From positions 868,001 to 932,000 of the forward strand of contig NC_003063.2 of assembly GCF_000092025.1 (NCBI RefSeq): a DNA stretch of 64,000 nt, read 5' to 3'. This stretch comes from Agrobacterium fabrum str. C58 (GTDB lineage Bacteria; Pseudomonadota; Alphaproteobacteria; Rhizobiales; Rhizobiaceae). Positions 47,815 through 56,426 of the stretch are shown piece after piece (the stretch's first letter is position 1; each line of letters starts with the position of its first letter). Under the pieces are notes generated by a model, which was not told the origin of the DNA, did not search any database, and saw only the letters and a list, made by a program, of their open reading frames with translations. Position numbers and translations under genes: made by a program.

Positions 47815-48809
47815 GCGACATCACCGCTATCACCGAAAAGCACAATGTCGCCCCGCGCTTTCATCGCGGCGGGCGGCTGGCGGGCCTGTTCGCCAAAGGC
47901 GGCCTGCTGCTGGCCATTCTTCTCGTGATCCTATACGGCTCGTTTTCAAGCCCGGTCTTCTTCACGACAGGCAATTTCATCAATATCCTGACATCCATGG
48001 CCATTGTCGGCATCGTGGTCGTGGGCATGACCTTCGTCCTCGTTACCGGCGGGCTCGCCGACCTGTCGGTGCCGGCAACCATCGCCTGCGGCGCGATCCT
48101 GTCTCTGGCGTTGCAGCCGGAGATCGGCGCAGTTCCGGCCTTTGTGGTCGCTATCGCACTCGCCGGCGCCTGCGGTCTCATCAACGGATTGCTGATCGGT
48201 TATATCGGCGTCAATCCGATCATCGCGACCCTTGGCCTCGGCACCATCATTCTCGGCATCGTGCAGGCGGCGGTCGGCGGCGTCATCGTTTATGGAACCG
48301 ATCCGGCCATCGCCACCTTCGTCAAAAGCCGCATTCTCGGCATTCCGCTTGTCGTGCTGGTGTTTCTCGCCGTCGCGGTGGCAGGCCATTTCGTCCTGTC
48401 GAGCACCATCTGGGGCCGATGGACACTCGCCACCGGCGGCAATTACCGGGCGGCGCGGGCCAGCACCGTGCCGGTCCGGGCGGTCAAGGCCGGTGCATTC
48501 GTCATCACCGGGCTGGCATCCGGCCTCAGCGGTGGCCTGCTCGGCCTCACCCTGCAAAGCGCACGTCCACTGGTCGGAACGGGTTATGAATTCAGCGCCA
48601 TCACCGCCGTCGTGGTTGGTGGCATCTCGATCATGGGCGGCTTCGGCTCGGTGCCGCGCGCCATCGCCGGCCTCGGCCTCGTCCAGCTCTTGACCAATGT
48701 TATGGTGCTACAGGGCGTTCCCACCCCGATCCAGGGTTTCGTCCTCGGGCTGCTCATCGCCTTTGCGGTCGCCCTCGACGTCGCGCTTCGCCGGAGGGCC
48801 GTGGCATGA
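47811..48809 (+). CDS. Sugar ABC transporter permease 1 (RbsC-like)
   Basis: This 332-residue inner-membrane permease of the BPD_transp_2 (ribose/galactose) family has 8-10 helices. Family motifs are TGGLADLSVPATIA and the ATPase-contact region ATGGNYRAARASTVPVRAVKAGAF. The start GTG is within GTGA shared with the ATPase stop, and the end overlaps permease 2 by four bases. It probably pairs with permease 2 as a heterodimer. Confidence 0.9.
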   Translation: MSDITAITEKHNVAPRFHRGGRLAGLFAKGGLLLAILLVILYGSFSSPVFFTTGNFINILTSMAIVGIVVVGMTFVLVTGGLADLSVPATIACGAILSLALQPEIGAVPAFVVAIALAGACGLINGLLIGYIGVNPIIATLGLGTIILGIVQAAVGGVIVYGTDPAIATFVKSRILGIPLVVLVFLAVAVAGHFVLSSTIWGRWTLATGGNYRAARASTVPVRAVKAGAFVITGLASGLSGGLLGLTLQSARPLVGTGYEFSAITAVVVGGISIMGGFGSVPRAIAGLGLVQLLTNVMVLQGVPTPIQGFVLGLLIAFAVALDVALRRRAVA

Positions 48810-49771
48810 ACGAATTATTGTCTGCACTGTCGCGCTATCGCGTGACGATCATATTGGGCGCGACGCTGGTCATTGCCGCACTGACCGTGCCCGGCTTTGT
48901 CAGCCTCACCACCGCTAGCCTCGGTCTCGATCGCGGCGCATCGATCGGCATCGTCGCCATCGGCCTGACGGTGCTGCTTATCGCCGGCCAGATCGATCTT
49001 TCCGTCGGCGCGGTCTTTGCGCTCTCCGGCATCGTGGCGATTTCGCTGCAGGCTGAGCTCGGCATATGGCCGGCGGCAGCGCTCGGGGTGCTGACCGGTA
49101 TTGCCGCAGGTGTCTTCAACGGCATTCTTACCGTTGTCTTCAAGATCAATGCGCTGGTAGCGACGCTCGCCAGCATGCTGATCTTCCGGTCGCTGGCGCA
49201 TTGGATCACCGGCAGCCAGCCGGTGTCCGGCACCGACATTACCTTCGCTGTCACCCTGTCGCAGGTCTATGCGGAAATTTTCACGACCCGCAGCGCCCTG
49301 TTTATGGCCGGCATCGTGATGCTCGATTTCTGGCTGCGGCGCACCGTTTCAGGCCGCAACCTGTTCGCAGTCGGATCGAACCCCGTCGCCGCCGAGGCAA
49401 GCGGCATATCATCGGGCAGAACCTTGTTCCTCGGCTTCATTTTCGCGGGTGCGCTCGCCGGTCTGGCAGGCGTTTTCGAAAGCCTGACGACCAATACCGG
49501 TTCGCCCGTCTTCGGTGCGGAAATCACCGTCGTCATCATTGCCGCCGTTGTGGTGGGAGGCACCCGGCTGGAAGGCGGCCGCGGGTCCGCGCTGGGCACG
49601 CTCGGCGGTGTTCTCACGATTGCGGCACTGACCACGGCAATGGAGTTCCAGTCCGTGCCGGCCTACGTCCAGCAGATCGTCAACGGACTGATCCTGATCC
49701 TGCTGGTCGTGCTTGACCGTACCGTGCGCGCAAGACCGCGTCCGGCAATGCCGATACTGAAATCCCTTTAA
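48806..49771 (+). CDS. Sugar ABC transporter permease 2 (RbsC-like)
   Basis: This 321-residue permease is paralogous to the previous one. It has IAGQIDLSVGAVFALSGIV, the classical RbsC signature, and AVGSNPVAAEASGISSGRT facing the ATPase. The ATG overlaps the upstream stop (ATGA). Two permeases plus one double ATPase and one binding protein is a standard CUT2 set. Confidence 0.9.
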   Translation: MNELLSALSRYRVTIILGATLVIAALTVPGFVSLTTASLGLDRGASIGIVAIGLTVLLIAGQIDLSVGAVFALSGIVAISLQAELGIWPAAALGVLTGIAAGVFNGILTVVFKINALVATLASMLIFRSLAHWITGSQPVSGTDITFAVTLSQVYAEIFTTRSALFMAGIVMLDFWLRRTVSGRNLFAVGSNPVAAEASGISSGRTLFLGFIFAGALAGLAGVFESLTTNTGSPVFGAEITVVIIAAVVVGGTRLEGGRGSALGTLGGVLTIAALTTAMEFQSVPAYVQQIVNGLILILLVVLDRTVRARPRPAMPILKSL

Positions 49772-49804
49772 CCAGACATGTCACTTAAGGAGGAGTTTGT
49801 GATC

Positions 49805-50734
49805 ATGAATAAAAAGACCTTGTTTGCCGGTGTGGCGGCGCTTATCGCCTCGGCCGGCTTCGCCGAGGCCAAGACGGTATGTTACGTTACGGCCGCCGAT
49901 TCCCACGCCTATGTCACGCCGGCCAACAAGGCCATCGATGCGCGGGCGAAGGAACTCGGCGTTGAGGTTCTCAGCCTCAGCCAGAATTTCGACGTCCAGA
50001 CCGGCGTGCAGCAGATCAACACCTGCATTGCCCGCAAGGCGGCCGGCATCATTTTATGGCCGCTTGATCCGCAGGCCTATATTCCCGGCCTGGCCAAGGC
50101 CAAGGCGGCCGGCATTCCCGTCAATCTCATCAATTCGCCGATGAATGATGCGGCCAAACCCTTTGTTACCTCCTTCACCGGCCCGGATGTCTATTCCGAA
50201 GGTGAAATGGCGGCCGAGGCGCTTCAGAAGGCGCTGGATGGCAAGGGCTCCATCGTCATCATCGCCGGCCAGGCCGGCAATGGCACCACCATCGGCCGTG
50301 TCGACGGCTTCAACGCCAAGCTGAAGGCACTCGGCAGCAAGATCGAAGTTCTCGATACGGTCAATGCGGATTTCGACCAGCAGAAGGCGCTTGTCGCCAG
50401 CCGCGACCTGATCACCCGTTTCGGCGACAAGATCGCCGGCGTTTATGCCAATGACGACACCATGGCGCGCGGCTTCATCGACGCCTGGAAAGAAGCAAAA
50501 TCCGGCAAGGCGACACCGCCGATCGTCGGCATCAACGGCCAGAAAGACGCCTTCGAATCGATCAGGAACGGTGAAATGTACGCCACAATCGTACAATCCC
50601 CGATCGAGGACGGCCTGCTGGCAATCAACGCCATGGCAGATGTCCTGAACGGCAAGAAAATCGACGCCCGTCTGCCTATTCCGCTGACGGTTGTGACGAA
50701 GGCGAATGTGGAAAAGGAAAAACCCGCCTTCTGA
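49805..50734 (+). CDS. Sugar ABC transporter periplasmic binding protein
   Basis: This 309-residue binding protein is of the RbsB/LacI-like periplasmic family. A signal peptide is probably cut after AEA (residue 22). It has INTCIARKAAGIILWPLDPQ and IIAGQAGNGTTIGRVDGFNA, typical of this fold. The frame opens at 49778, but the ATG at 49805 begins the signal peptide; AAGGAGGAG lies upstream. It is last in the operon and followed by a strong stem-loop. Confidence 0.9.
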   Translation: MNKKTLFAGVAALIASAGFAEAKTVCYVTAADSHAYVTPANKAIDARAKELGVEVLSLSQNFDVQTGVQQINTCIARKAAGIILWPLDPQAYIPGLAKAKAAGIPVNLINSPMNDAAKPFVTSFTGPDVYSEGEMAAEALQKALDGKGSIVIIAGQAGNGTTIGRVDGFNAKLKALGSKIEVLDTVNADFDQQKALVASRDLITRFGDKIAGVYANDDTMARGFIDAWKEAKSGKATPPIVGINGQKDAFESIRNGEMYATIVQSPIEDGLLAINAMADVLNGKKIDARLPIPLTVVTKANVEKEKPAF

Positions 50735-50784
50735 ACGATGCAACACGGACAAAAGCGGGCGTCACGCGCCAGCATGTAAAGCAG

Positions 50785-50811
50785 GCCGCGCAACTATCTG
50801 GGTTGCGCGGC
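50785..50811 (+). terminator. Terminator of the sugar ABC operon
   Basis: GCCGCGCAAC and GTTGCGCGGC form a perfect 10-bp GC-rich stem with loop TATCTGG, 51 bases after the binding-protein stop. TTATT follows, a short U-rich tail. Confidence 0.65.
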
Positions 50812-50850
50812 TTATTCCATCGTCATCGGCAGAAAACGGCTCCGCGGACT

Positions 50851-51222
50851 TCAGGCTTCAGCATGTTCGCGAACATCATCCAGAAGAAAGTGCACCATCA
50901 CATAGGGCGTCGTGTGTTTCTGGCCGCTATCGGACACGTTCTCGACACTGCCACCATCGGAGGGGTGCCATTTCTGGTAATGAGGGTTGTTGGCGATCAG
51001 CGTAATCGCCTTGCCCGTAAACCTGCCGTTCAACCGATAGCGAACCTCTGCGAGAGGCCAGATTTTCTCAAAATCCTGCTGGCTGATACGGGCTTTCAGG
51101 GCCCTTCTGGATATCGCTTTGCCGGGCGAACCATCGTCATGTGCTACCGGTGGAATATGAAGGTCTACCTCTTCCGCATCATCAAGCAGAAAGGCAAATT
51201 CGTCTGGCCACATCCGTCTCAC
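50851..51222 (-). CDS. Hypothetical protein, 123 aa
   Basis: I do not recognise this family. The frame has a GTG start preceded by GGGAGGAG at 6 bases, a strong reason to call it real. It is a soluble, moderately acidic protein (MRRMWPDEFAFLLDDAEEVD at the start). A basic middle (KAISRRALKARISQQDFEKIWP) and a histidine-containing polar C-terminus follow. No signal or membrane segment is seen. It converges on the sugar ABC operon and lies downstream of mesD, 147 bases away. Its role is unknown. Confidence 0.6.
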   Translation of the reverse strand: MRRMWPDEFAFLLDDAEEVDLHIPPVAHDDGSPGKAISRRALKARISQQDFEKIWPLAEVRYRLNGRFTGKAITLIANNPHYQKWHPSDGGSVENVSDSGQKHTTPYVMVHFLLDDVREHAEA

Positions 51223-51369
51223 GTATCGCTCCTCCCAAAGCTTATCATCTTACAGCACGACCATGATAACGCCTCTGCCGTGAGAGGCAATGGCGGATAT
51301 GACCCCGCACCCGCCGGCATTCCCCCCGTGCTCCCCCTTAAGGGGTAAACCGGCATGCATTAGCCAGCA

Positions 51370-52398
51370 CTAAACCGAAAGCTCCCTTCGGATGATTTCC
51401 GCCCCTGCACCCAAAGCATTCAGCTTGCTTCTTGCGACCTGACGCGAGAGGGGTGCCATGCCGCAATTGGTGCAGGGATAAAGCTTGTCGGCATCTACAA
51501 ACCGAAGCGCTTTTCGCAGTGTATCCGCGACTTCCTCGGGGGTCTCGATTGCACTGGTTGCCACGTCAATGGCGCCAACCATCACTTTTTTACCCCGAAT
51601 GAGCTCGATGAGATCCATCGGAACACGGGAGTTGTGGCATTCCAGCGAGATCAGATCGATATTGGACTTCTGCAGTTTGGGGAAAGCTTCCTCATATTGC
51701 CGCCACTCCGACCCGAGAGTCTTTTTCCAGTCCGTATTGGCCTTGATGCCGTAACCGTAGCAAATATGCACGGCAGTTTCACACTTCAGCCCTTCGATTG
51801 CCTTCTCGAGCGTGGCAACGCCCCAATCATTCACCTCGTCAAAAAAGACATTGAATGCGGGCTCGTCGAACTGAATGATGTCGACACCAGCAGCCTCCAG
51901 TTCCCTGGCTTCCTGATTGAGGATCTTGGCAAATTCCCAGGCCAGTTTTTCGCGACTTTTATAGTGGCTGTCATAGAGCGTATCGATCATGGTCATGGGA
52001 CCCGGCAGGGCCCATTTGATGGGCTGCCTGGTTTGCTGACGCAAGAATTTGGCGTCTTCAACAAAAACCGGCTTTTCGCGAGACACTGCGCCAACGACCG
52101 TCGGCACACTGGCATCGTAGCGATTACGAATTCTGACGGTCTCACGTTTTTCAAAATCAACGCCGCTGAGGTGCTCGATAAACGTCGTGACAAAATGTTG
52201 GCGCGTCTGCTCGCCGTCACTGACGATATCGATGCCTGCCTGTTGCTGGTCGTTCAGGGACAATCGCAGGGCATCTCTTTTGCCCTCAATCAATTCCTCA
52301 TCCTGCAATTTCCAGGGTGACCAGAGTTTTTCAGGTTGTGCAAGCCAAGAGGGTTTTGGCAGGCTGCCGGCGGTTGACGTGGGCAACAGTGTTTTCAT
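51370..52398 (-). CDS. mesD: Core methionine synthase MesD
   Basis: This 342-residue protein equals the C-terminal catalytic barrel of MetE without its folate-binding half. The zinc ligands are conserved: H211 and C213 (VHICYGYG), E253 (SLECHNSR) and C312 (CTNCG). The first residues (STAGSLPKPSWL) fit the MetE-core family. The adjacent DUF1852 gene marks it as MesD, the folate-independent, oxygen-requiring methionine synthase that depends on MesX. It methylates homocysteine from a donor that is not methyl-tetrahydrofolate-glutamate. It is the second gene of mesX-mesD. Confidence 0.85.
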   Translation of the reverse strand: MKTLLPTSTAGSLPKPSWLAQPEKLWSPWKLQDEELIEGKRDALRLSLNDQQQAGIDIVSDGEQTRQHFVTTFIEHLSGVDFEKRETVRIRNRYDASVPTVVGAVSREKPVFVEDAKFLRQQTRQPIKWALPGPMTMIDTLYDSHYKSREKLAWEFAKILNQEARELEAAGVDIIQFDEPAFNVFFDEVNDWGVATLEKAIEGLKCETAVHICYGYGIKANTDWKKTLGSEWRQYEEAFPKLQKSNIDLISLECHNSRVPMDLIELIRGKKVMVGAIDVATSAIETPEEVADTLRKALRFVDADKLYPCTNCGMAPLSRQVARSKLNALGAGAEIIRRELSV

Positions 52399-52423
52399 GA
52401 TAGGTTACCTTGTGTTTTGGTCG

Positions 52424-53407
52424 TCAACGGGCGCAATCAGAAGATAATCTCTCGAGAATGGACCGATATGGTCTGATGAAATGCTGCTCGGCAAACCTGC
52501 CCTGCTCGATAGCTAGCCGGCTACGTTCTTCCCGATCATAGACAATTCGAGTGAGTGAATAATCCTGGTGGTTCAGGTCCGGCTGATAGCGAGCGCCCGC
52601 CGCAGAATTGGCGTTATAAATCTCGGGCCGATAGATCTTCTGAAAAGTCTCCATCGTGCTGACGGTGCTGATGAGCTCGAGATTGGTGTAGTCGCCAAGC
52701 AAGTCACTGACAAAATAAAAAGCCAATGGCGCAACGCTATTCGGAGGCATGAAATAGCGGACCCGCAACCCCATTTTTTTGAAATATTGGTCGGTCGAAG
52801 AGAACTCATTCTGCCGGTATTCGACACCCAGTACAGGATGCTGATTGTCAGTTCGGTGATAGGTTTTGCTGCTTGATGCACTCAGGCATATGACTGGCGG
52901 CTTGTTGAAATTCTCTTTGTAAGCAGCCGAGTTCAGGAAACACTTGAACAGGTTTCCGTGCAGATCGCCAAATTTGTCTGGCGTGCTGAATTGGGGCCGG
53001 TCCCTGTTGTGCTCCGGCAGCAAGACGCTGAAGTCGTAATCGCGGACATAGGAAGAAAAATTATTGCCGACAATGCCATCAATGCGCTCGTTGGTTTTTC
53101 GATCAACGATGTTCGTTTTCAGGATTTCAATCAGCGGAAAAGCATCATTCCTGCCTTCAGCACCAATATTCATTTCGACGGATATGATTTCGAGCTCGAC
53201 AGAATAGCGGTCGCCTTCAGGGTTATCCCAATGCGCCAGTGTGTTGAAACGATTGTCGATCATCCTCAGGGCATTGCGCAGGTTCTCCTGACGGTTCTCT
53301 CCCCTAGCCAGATTGGCGAAGTTGGTCGTAACACGCGTGTTTTCTGAAGGATGATAATCTTCATTAAAAGTAACTCTCTTAATATCAAAATTAAAATCTC
53401 TACTCAT
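52424..53407 (-). CDS. mesX: DUF1852 protein MesX
   Basis: This 327-residue DUF1852 protein begins FNFDIKRVTFNEDYHPSENTRVTTNFANLARGENRQENLRNAL, a hallmark of the family. It is the required partner of MesD in methionine synthesis; its chemistry is not settled. It starts with ATG 25 bases before mesD begins after its stop, so the two form an operon. No strong ribosome site is seen (AAGGA about 12 bases upstream). The promoter lies in 53408-53705, facing the riboswitch operon. Confidence 0.88.
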   Translation of the reverse strand: MSRDFNFDIKRVTFNEDYHPSENTRVTTNFANLARGENRQENLRNALRMIDNRFNTLAHWDNPEGDRYSVELEIISVEMNIGAEGRNDAFPLIEILKTNIVDRKTNERIDGIVGNNFSSYVRDYDFSVLLPEHNRDRPQFSTPDKFGDLHGNLFKCFLNSAAYKENFNKPPVICLSASSSKTYHRTDNQHPVLGVEYRQNEFSSTDQYFKKMGLRVRYFMPPNSVAPLAFYFVSDLLGDYTNLELISTVSTMETFQKIYRPEIYNANSAAGARYQPDLNHQDYSLTRIVYDREERSRLAIEQGRFAEQHFIRPYRSILERLSSDCAR

Positions 53408-53705
53408 CGCGATTCGACGTCCTTGTCTCCCGATATAAACCTGAAATTTTTGACTTATGCTTCAGGATATACGAAACATTATTTTCAATTATCTCCAGCC
53501 TGCAACATTCCTGCTGCCCATACTTGAGACTGTGCGTGATATATGCCTGAGACATTGATCGAGTAAAAATGGTTTTATCTCATTGAAGCATGAGCCACGT
53601 TCATGATTTGGCGTAGCGCCGGACTAAAGATCCTCTGCTGCGAACCCCTCAACGCTTCCATGACATTCCGGTGATAGATGCCTTGACCAGTTCAACGACA
53701 TGCGA
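53408..53705. promoter_or_regulatory. mesX promoter region with possible LysR/MetR sites
   Basis: This AT-rich region holds two inverted pairs. CATGA-N7-TCATG is at 53589-53605. CCTGAA...TTCAGG is near 53441-53467. The first contains TGA/TCA halves like MetR boxes (TGAA-N5-TTCA) though it is not a perfect match. Promoters for both mesX (minus) and the riboswitch transcript (plus) should be here; I could not fix their -35/-10. Confidence 0.4.
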
Positions 53706-53902
53706 CATTGGTTAGCCATCGTGGTTCTGCGGACGAAGGTCCGGAGCTAAGAGGGAATTCGGTGAGGGCTTTAATCACAGCCTGAATCCGAAGCTGCCCC
53801 CGCAACTGTAAGCGACGAGCGAAAGTCCATCATGTCACTGAGGCCGGCCTCGGGAAGACGGACCAAAGCTATGACCCGCAAGCCAGGAGACCTGCCGCGA
53901 TA
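53706..53902 (+). ncRNA. Cobalamin (B12) riboswitch
   Basis: The plus strand carries the ordered conserved elements of the class I cobalamin riboswitch. GAGGGAATTCGGTG is at about 53751-53764, GCTGCCCCCGCAACTGTAAGCG near 53793-53814, and the B12 box AGCCAGGAGACCTGCC at 53881-53896. Binding adenosylcobalamin normally shuts off the downstream gene. Here the downstream genes are a hotdog thioesterase and a MetR-like regulator, not a cobalamin or metE gene. Edges are approximate. Confidence 0.95.
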
Positions 53903-53962
53903 GATAACGTCCACGGGCGGGGTGTCCCGGAGTGCCGCTTTCGCGATAGGTATTCCCGTGCC

Positions 53963-54006
53963 TTTGCCTCTGCGTCATGTCCCGCCCTGCCGCAACCTGA
54001 GGCAGA
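53963..54006 (+). promoter_or_regulatory. Stem sequestering the thioesterase ribosome site (riboswitch expression platform)
   Basis: TTTGCCTC (53963-53970) pairs with GAGGCAGA (53999-54006) over 8 bp. The right arm includes GAGG, the ribosome site of the ATG at 54011. It lies 60 bases after the B12 box and is the natural off-state hairpin for translational control. No terminator T-tract is seen. Confidence 0.6.
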
Positions 54007-54010
54007 GCCG

Positions 54011-54841
54011 ATGACAGAGATCGCAACGATAGAAAAGCCTGCTCAGCACGGCGCGACAACCCGTCTCATCGATATCGTCTTTCCCGGAGATACCAACCAT
54101 CACGGCACTCTCTTCGGGGGGACCGGCCTTGCCCTTATGGATCGGGTCGCCTTCATTGCGGCGACCCGCTTCGGACGGACACCCTTCGTGACTGCCTCCT
54201 GCGAACGTATCGACTTCAGACAACCCGCGCGCATCGGGCATATCGTCGAATTCACGGCGAGACCCGTGAAGGCTGGACGCCGTTCCCTCACGGTCGAGGT
54301 GGAAATGGTGGCGGAAACCATTATCGGCCGCCAGCAACACACCTGTACGCGGGGCATCTTCCATATGGTGGCCATACCGGAAGGTGAGGACGCCGCGAGC
54401 TATGTCCTGCCCGAACTCCTCACTGAAGAGACACCTGATCCAAGCGATGCCGTCACCATGGTCGAGATCGTCTTTCCGGATCAGGCAAACAGCGCCGGCC
54501 GGATGTTCGGGGGCGAAGCTATTGCCTATATGACCAAAGCCGCTTTTGTTGCAGCGTCGCGCTACTGCGGCAAGCTGGTGGTGCTGGCCTCATCCGAGCG
54601 CATCGATTTTGCAAGGGCAATCGAGATCGGCGAAATTGTCGAGGCGCAGGCACACGTCGAACGCGTGGGCCGCAGCTCCATGTCGATCCAGACAAAACTC
54701 TGGTCCGAAAATCTTCTGACAGGCGAGAGACACATCACGGCCACCGGACACTTCACCATGGTGGCGGTCGACAAGGACCACCGGCCGGCTACCATTCGCG
54801 ACCCGGCCGAAGCCTTTTCCCTGGAAAAGGGAGGAGCATAA
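54011..54841 (+). CDS. Acyl-CoA thioesterase with two hotdog domains
   Basis: This 276-residue protein is made of two tandem hotdog domains, like eukaryotic ACOT7/ACOT12 rather than the usual one-domain bacterial enzyme. Domain 1 (about 15-125) has NHHGTLFGG and FVTASCERIDFRQPARIG. Domain 2 (about 145-255) has NSAGRMFGGEA and VLASSERIDFARAIEIG. It hydrolyses acyl-CoA, probably as a trimer of double hotdogs. It is the first gene after the cobalamin riboswitch, and a LysR gene follows by 2 bases. Why B12 should control it is not obvious; a link to B12-dependent methylmalonyl-CoA metabolism is possible. Confidence 0.88.
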   Translation: MTEIATIEKPAQHGATTRLIDIVFPGDTNHHGTLFGGTGLALMDRVAFIAATRFGRTPFVTASCERIDFRQPARIGHIVEFTARPVKAGRRSLTVEVEMVAETIIGRQQHTCTRGIFHMVAIPEGEDAASYVLPELLTEETPDPSDAVTMVEIVFPDQANSAGRMFGGEAIAYMTKAAFVAASRYCGKLVVLASSERIDFARAIEIGEIVEAQAHVERVGRSSMSIQTKLWSENLLTGERHITATGHFTMVAVDKDHRPATIRDPAEAFSLEKGGA

Positions 54842-54843
54842 CC

Positions 54844-55731
54844 ATGCTGGACAGGCAACATCTTTCGATCCTGCGTGAAGTCGATCGCATGGGCAGCCTC
54901 ACGGCCGCGGCGGAGCGGCTGAATGTATCCCAGTCGGCTCTCAGCCACACCATCCGCAAGCTGGAAGATCGGTACGGCGTGGCGATGTGGGAAAAGGATG
55001 GCCGCAACCTTCGTCTCACCGACGCAGGCCGCTACATCCTGACGCTGGCACAGCGCGTTCTGCCCCAGATCGAGAGGGCTGAGAATGTTCTGTCGGATTA
55101 TCGCCACGGGCAGCGAGGCTCGCTCAAGATCGGCATGGAGTGCCATCCGTGCCACCAGTGGCTAATGAGTGTCACAAAACCCTACCTCATGGAATGGCCG
55201 GATGTGGGCTTGGAATTGACGACCTCGTTCGCTTTCGGCGGCGTGGCGGCACTGGCTGGATATGAAATCGATATCCTGATCACACCGGATCCGATTGAGA
55301 TGGCCGGGGTCCACTATTTGCCGGTGTTCGACTACGAACTGGTGCTCGCGGTGCCAGTCGATCATCCGCTGGCGTTGAAACGCCATGCCGAACCTGCGGA
55401 TCTGCTGGATGAGACGCTATTCACCTATCCGGTACCGCCGGAGCGGCTGGATGTGTTCTCGCAATTCCTGGTACCTGCCAATTGCCGCCCGCGTCATCAC
55501 CGCAATATCGAAACGACGGAAATGATGCTCCAGCTCGTGGCGGCAGGCCGCGGGGTTAGCGCCATTCCCGATTGGCTGGTGCGACGGGAAGCGGCAGCAC
55601 TCGGTGTCCGCGCCGTCCGCATCGGTCAGAGCGGTATCCAGAAAAGCATCCATCTCGGTTTAAGAGATGGTGACGATACTGTCGATTTCATCGCCGGGTT
55701 TCTCGAGACGTCGCGTCAAATATTAGCCTGA
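54844..55731 (+). CDS. LysR-family regulator, MetR-like
   Basis: This 295-residue LysR protein has an HTH at 1-60 (MGSLTAAAERLNVSQSALSHTIRKLED). An effector domain follows that resembles MetR, the homocysteine-responsive activator of methionine genes (MECHPCHQWLMSVTKPYLMEWPDVGLEL). The ATG follows GGGAGGAGC in the end of the thioesterase gene, so it is co-transcribed and under the same riboswitch. The divergent mesX-mesD operon is its most likely target. Confidence 0.82.
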   Translation: MLDRQHLSILREVDRMGSLTAAAERLNVSQSALSHTIRKLEDRYGVAMWEKDGRNLRLTDAGRYILTLAQRVLPQIERAENVLSDYRHGQRGSLKIGMECHPCHQWLMSVTKPYLMEWPDVGLELTTSFAFGGVAALAGYEIDILITPDPIEMAGVHYLPVFDYELVLAVPVDHPLALKRHAEPADLLDETLFTYPVPPERLDVFSQFLVPANCRPRHHRNIETTEMMLQLVAAGRGVSAIPDWLVRREAAALGVRAVRIGQSGIQKSIHLGLRDGDDTVDFIAGFLETSRQILA

Positions 55732-55781
55732 CGCGCCGATTTTCGATCAGTTCGCCAGCCCTGGCAGGAGGAAGCGTCTAT

Positions 55782-56360
55782 ATGCATGTTTGGAACTCAT
55801 CGCCGGCATGGCTGGCAGATGACGCCGCAAGTGAGGTAAAAGCAGAAGCGCGAGCTTTCTGTCTACGGATCATCAATGAATTCTACGGGATCGGTTACAC
55901 GCCGGCCTGGCACTCCGATCTGGACTCACTGTTGAAAGCAGCTCCCGAAAACTGGTTTTCGAACGGGGAGCGAGGAGGTTTTCTTCTCGTCCGGGACGAC
56001 GGAGGACGCATCGTCGCCGCTGGAGGTCTCTACGCTCTTGAGAAAAAGCCATCAACGAGAGAGCGCTTTCGAGATCGCTACCGCGACGCGGACGGGGTGT
56101 GTCAGATCGCCCGGGTCTATCTGGAGCCAGGCGCTCGGCGGAAAGGAATGGGGTCGTCGGTCGTGGCAGCTCTTGAGACTAGAGCACGCGAACTGGGCTA
56201 CATCACGTCTTATCTTCATGCCGATGCAGAAACACCTGACACCCTTCGCTTCTGGAGAAGCCAGGGATACAGCGAGTTCGGCCGGTTCTCCTATCCGTCA
56301 CCAAGAGGAACGGATAGCAGCGTGGACTTCGAAAAGTCTCTCCAAGAGGATGCTGAATGA
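55782..56360 (+). CDS. GNAT-family N-acetyltransferase
   Basis: This 192-residue GNAT protein has the acetyl-CoA motif QIARVYLEPGARRKGMGSSV at about 108-127 and a C-terminal FWRSQGYSEFGRF strand. AGGAGGAAG precedes the ATG. It lies 50 bases after the MetR-like gene and could be co-transcribed, but nothing in its sequence names a substrate. Confidence 0.83.
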   Translation: MHVWNSSPAWLADDAASEVKAEARAFCLRIINEFYGIGYTPAWHSDLDSLLKAAPENWFSNGERGGFLLVRDDGGRIVAAGGLYALEKKPSTRERFRDRYRDADGVCQIARVYLEPGARRKGMGSSVVAALETRARELGYITSYLHADAETPDTLRFWRSQGYSEFGRFSYPSPRGTDSSVDFEKSLQEDAE

Positions 56361-56426
56361 ACGACAAGGATGTCCTTGTGTTTCAATCGAAGACTTTTCG
56401 CCTCGGGCCGCAAAACACCCACCGCT

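Noticed and set aside
54011-55731. Treating the cobalamin riboswitch as the regulator of mesX-mesD directly
   Set aside because: The B12 box and other elements read on the plus strand, away from mesX, so it cannot be in the mesX leader.
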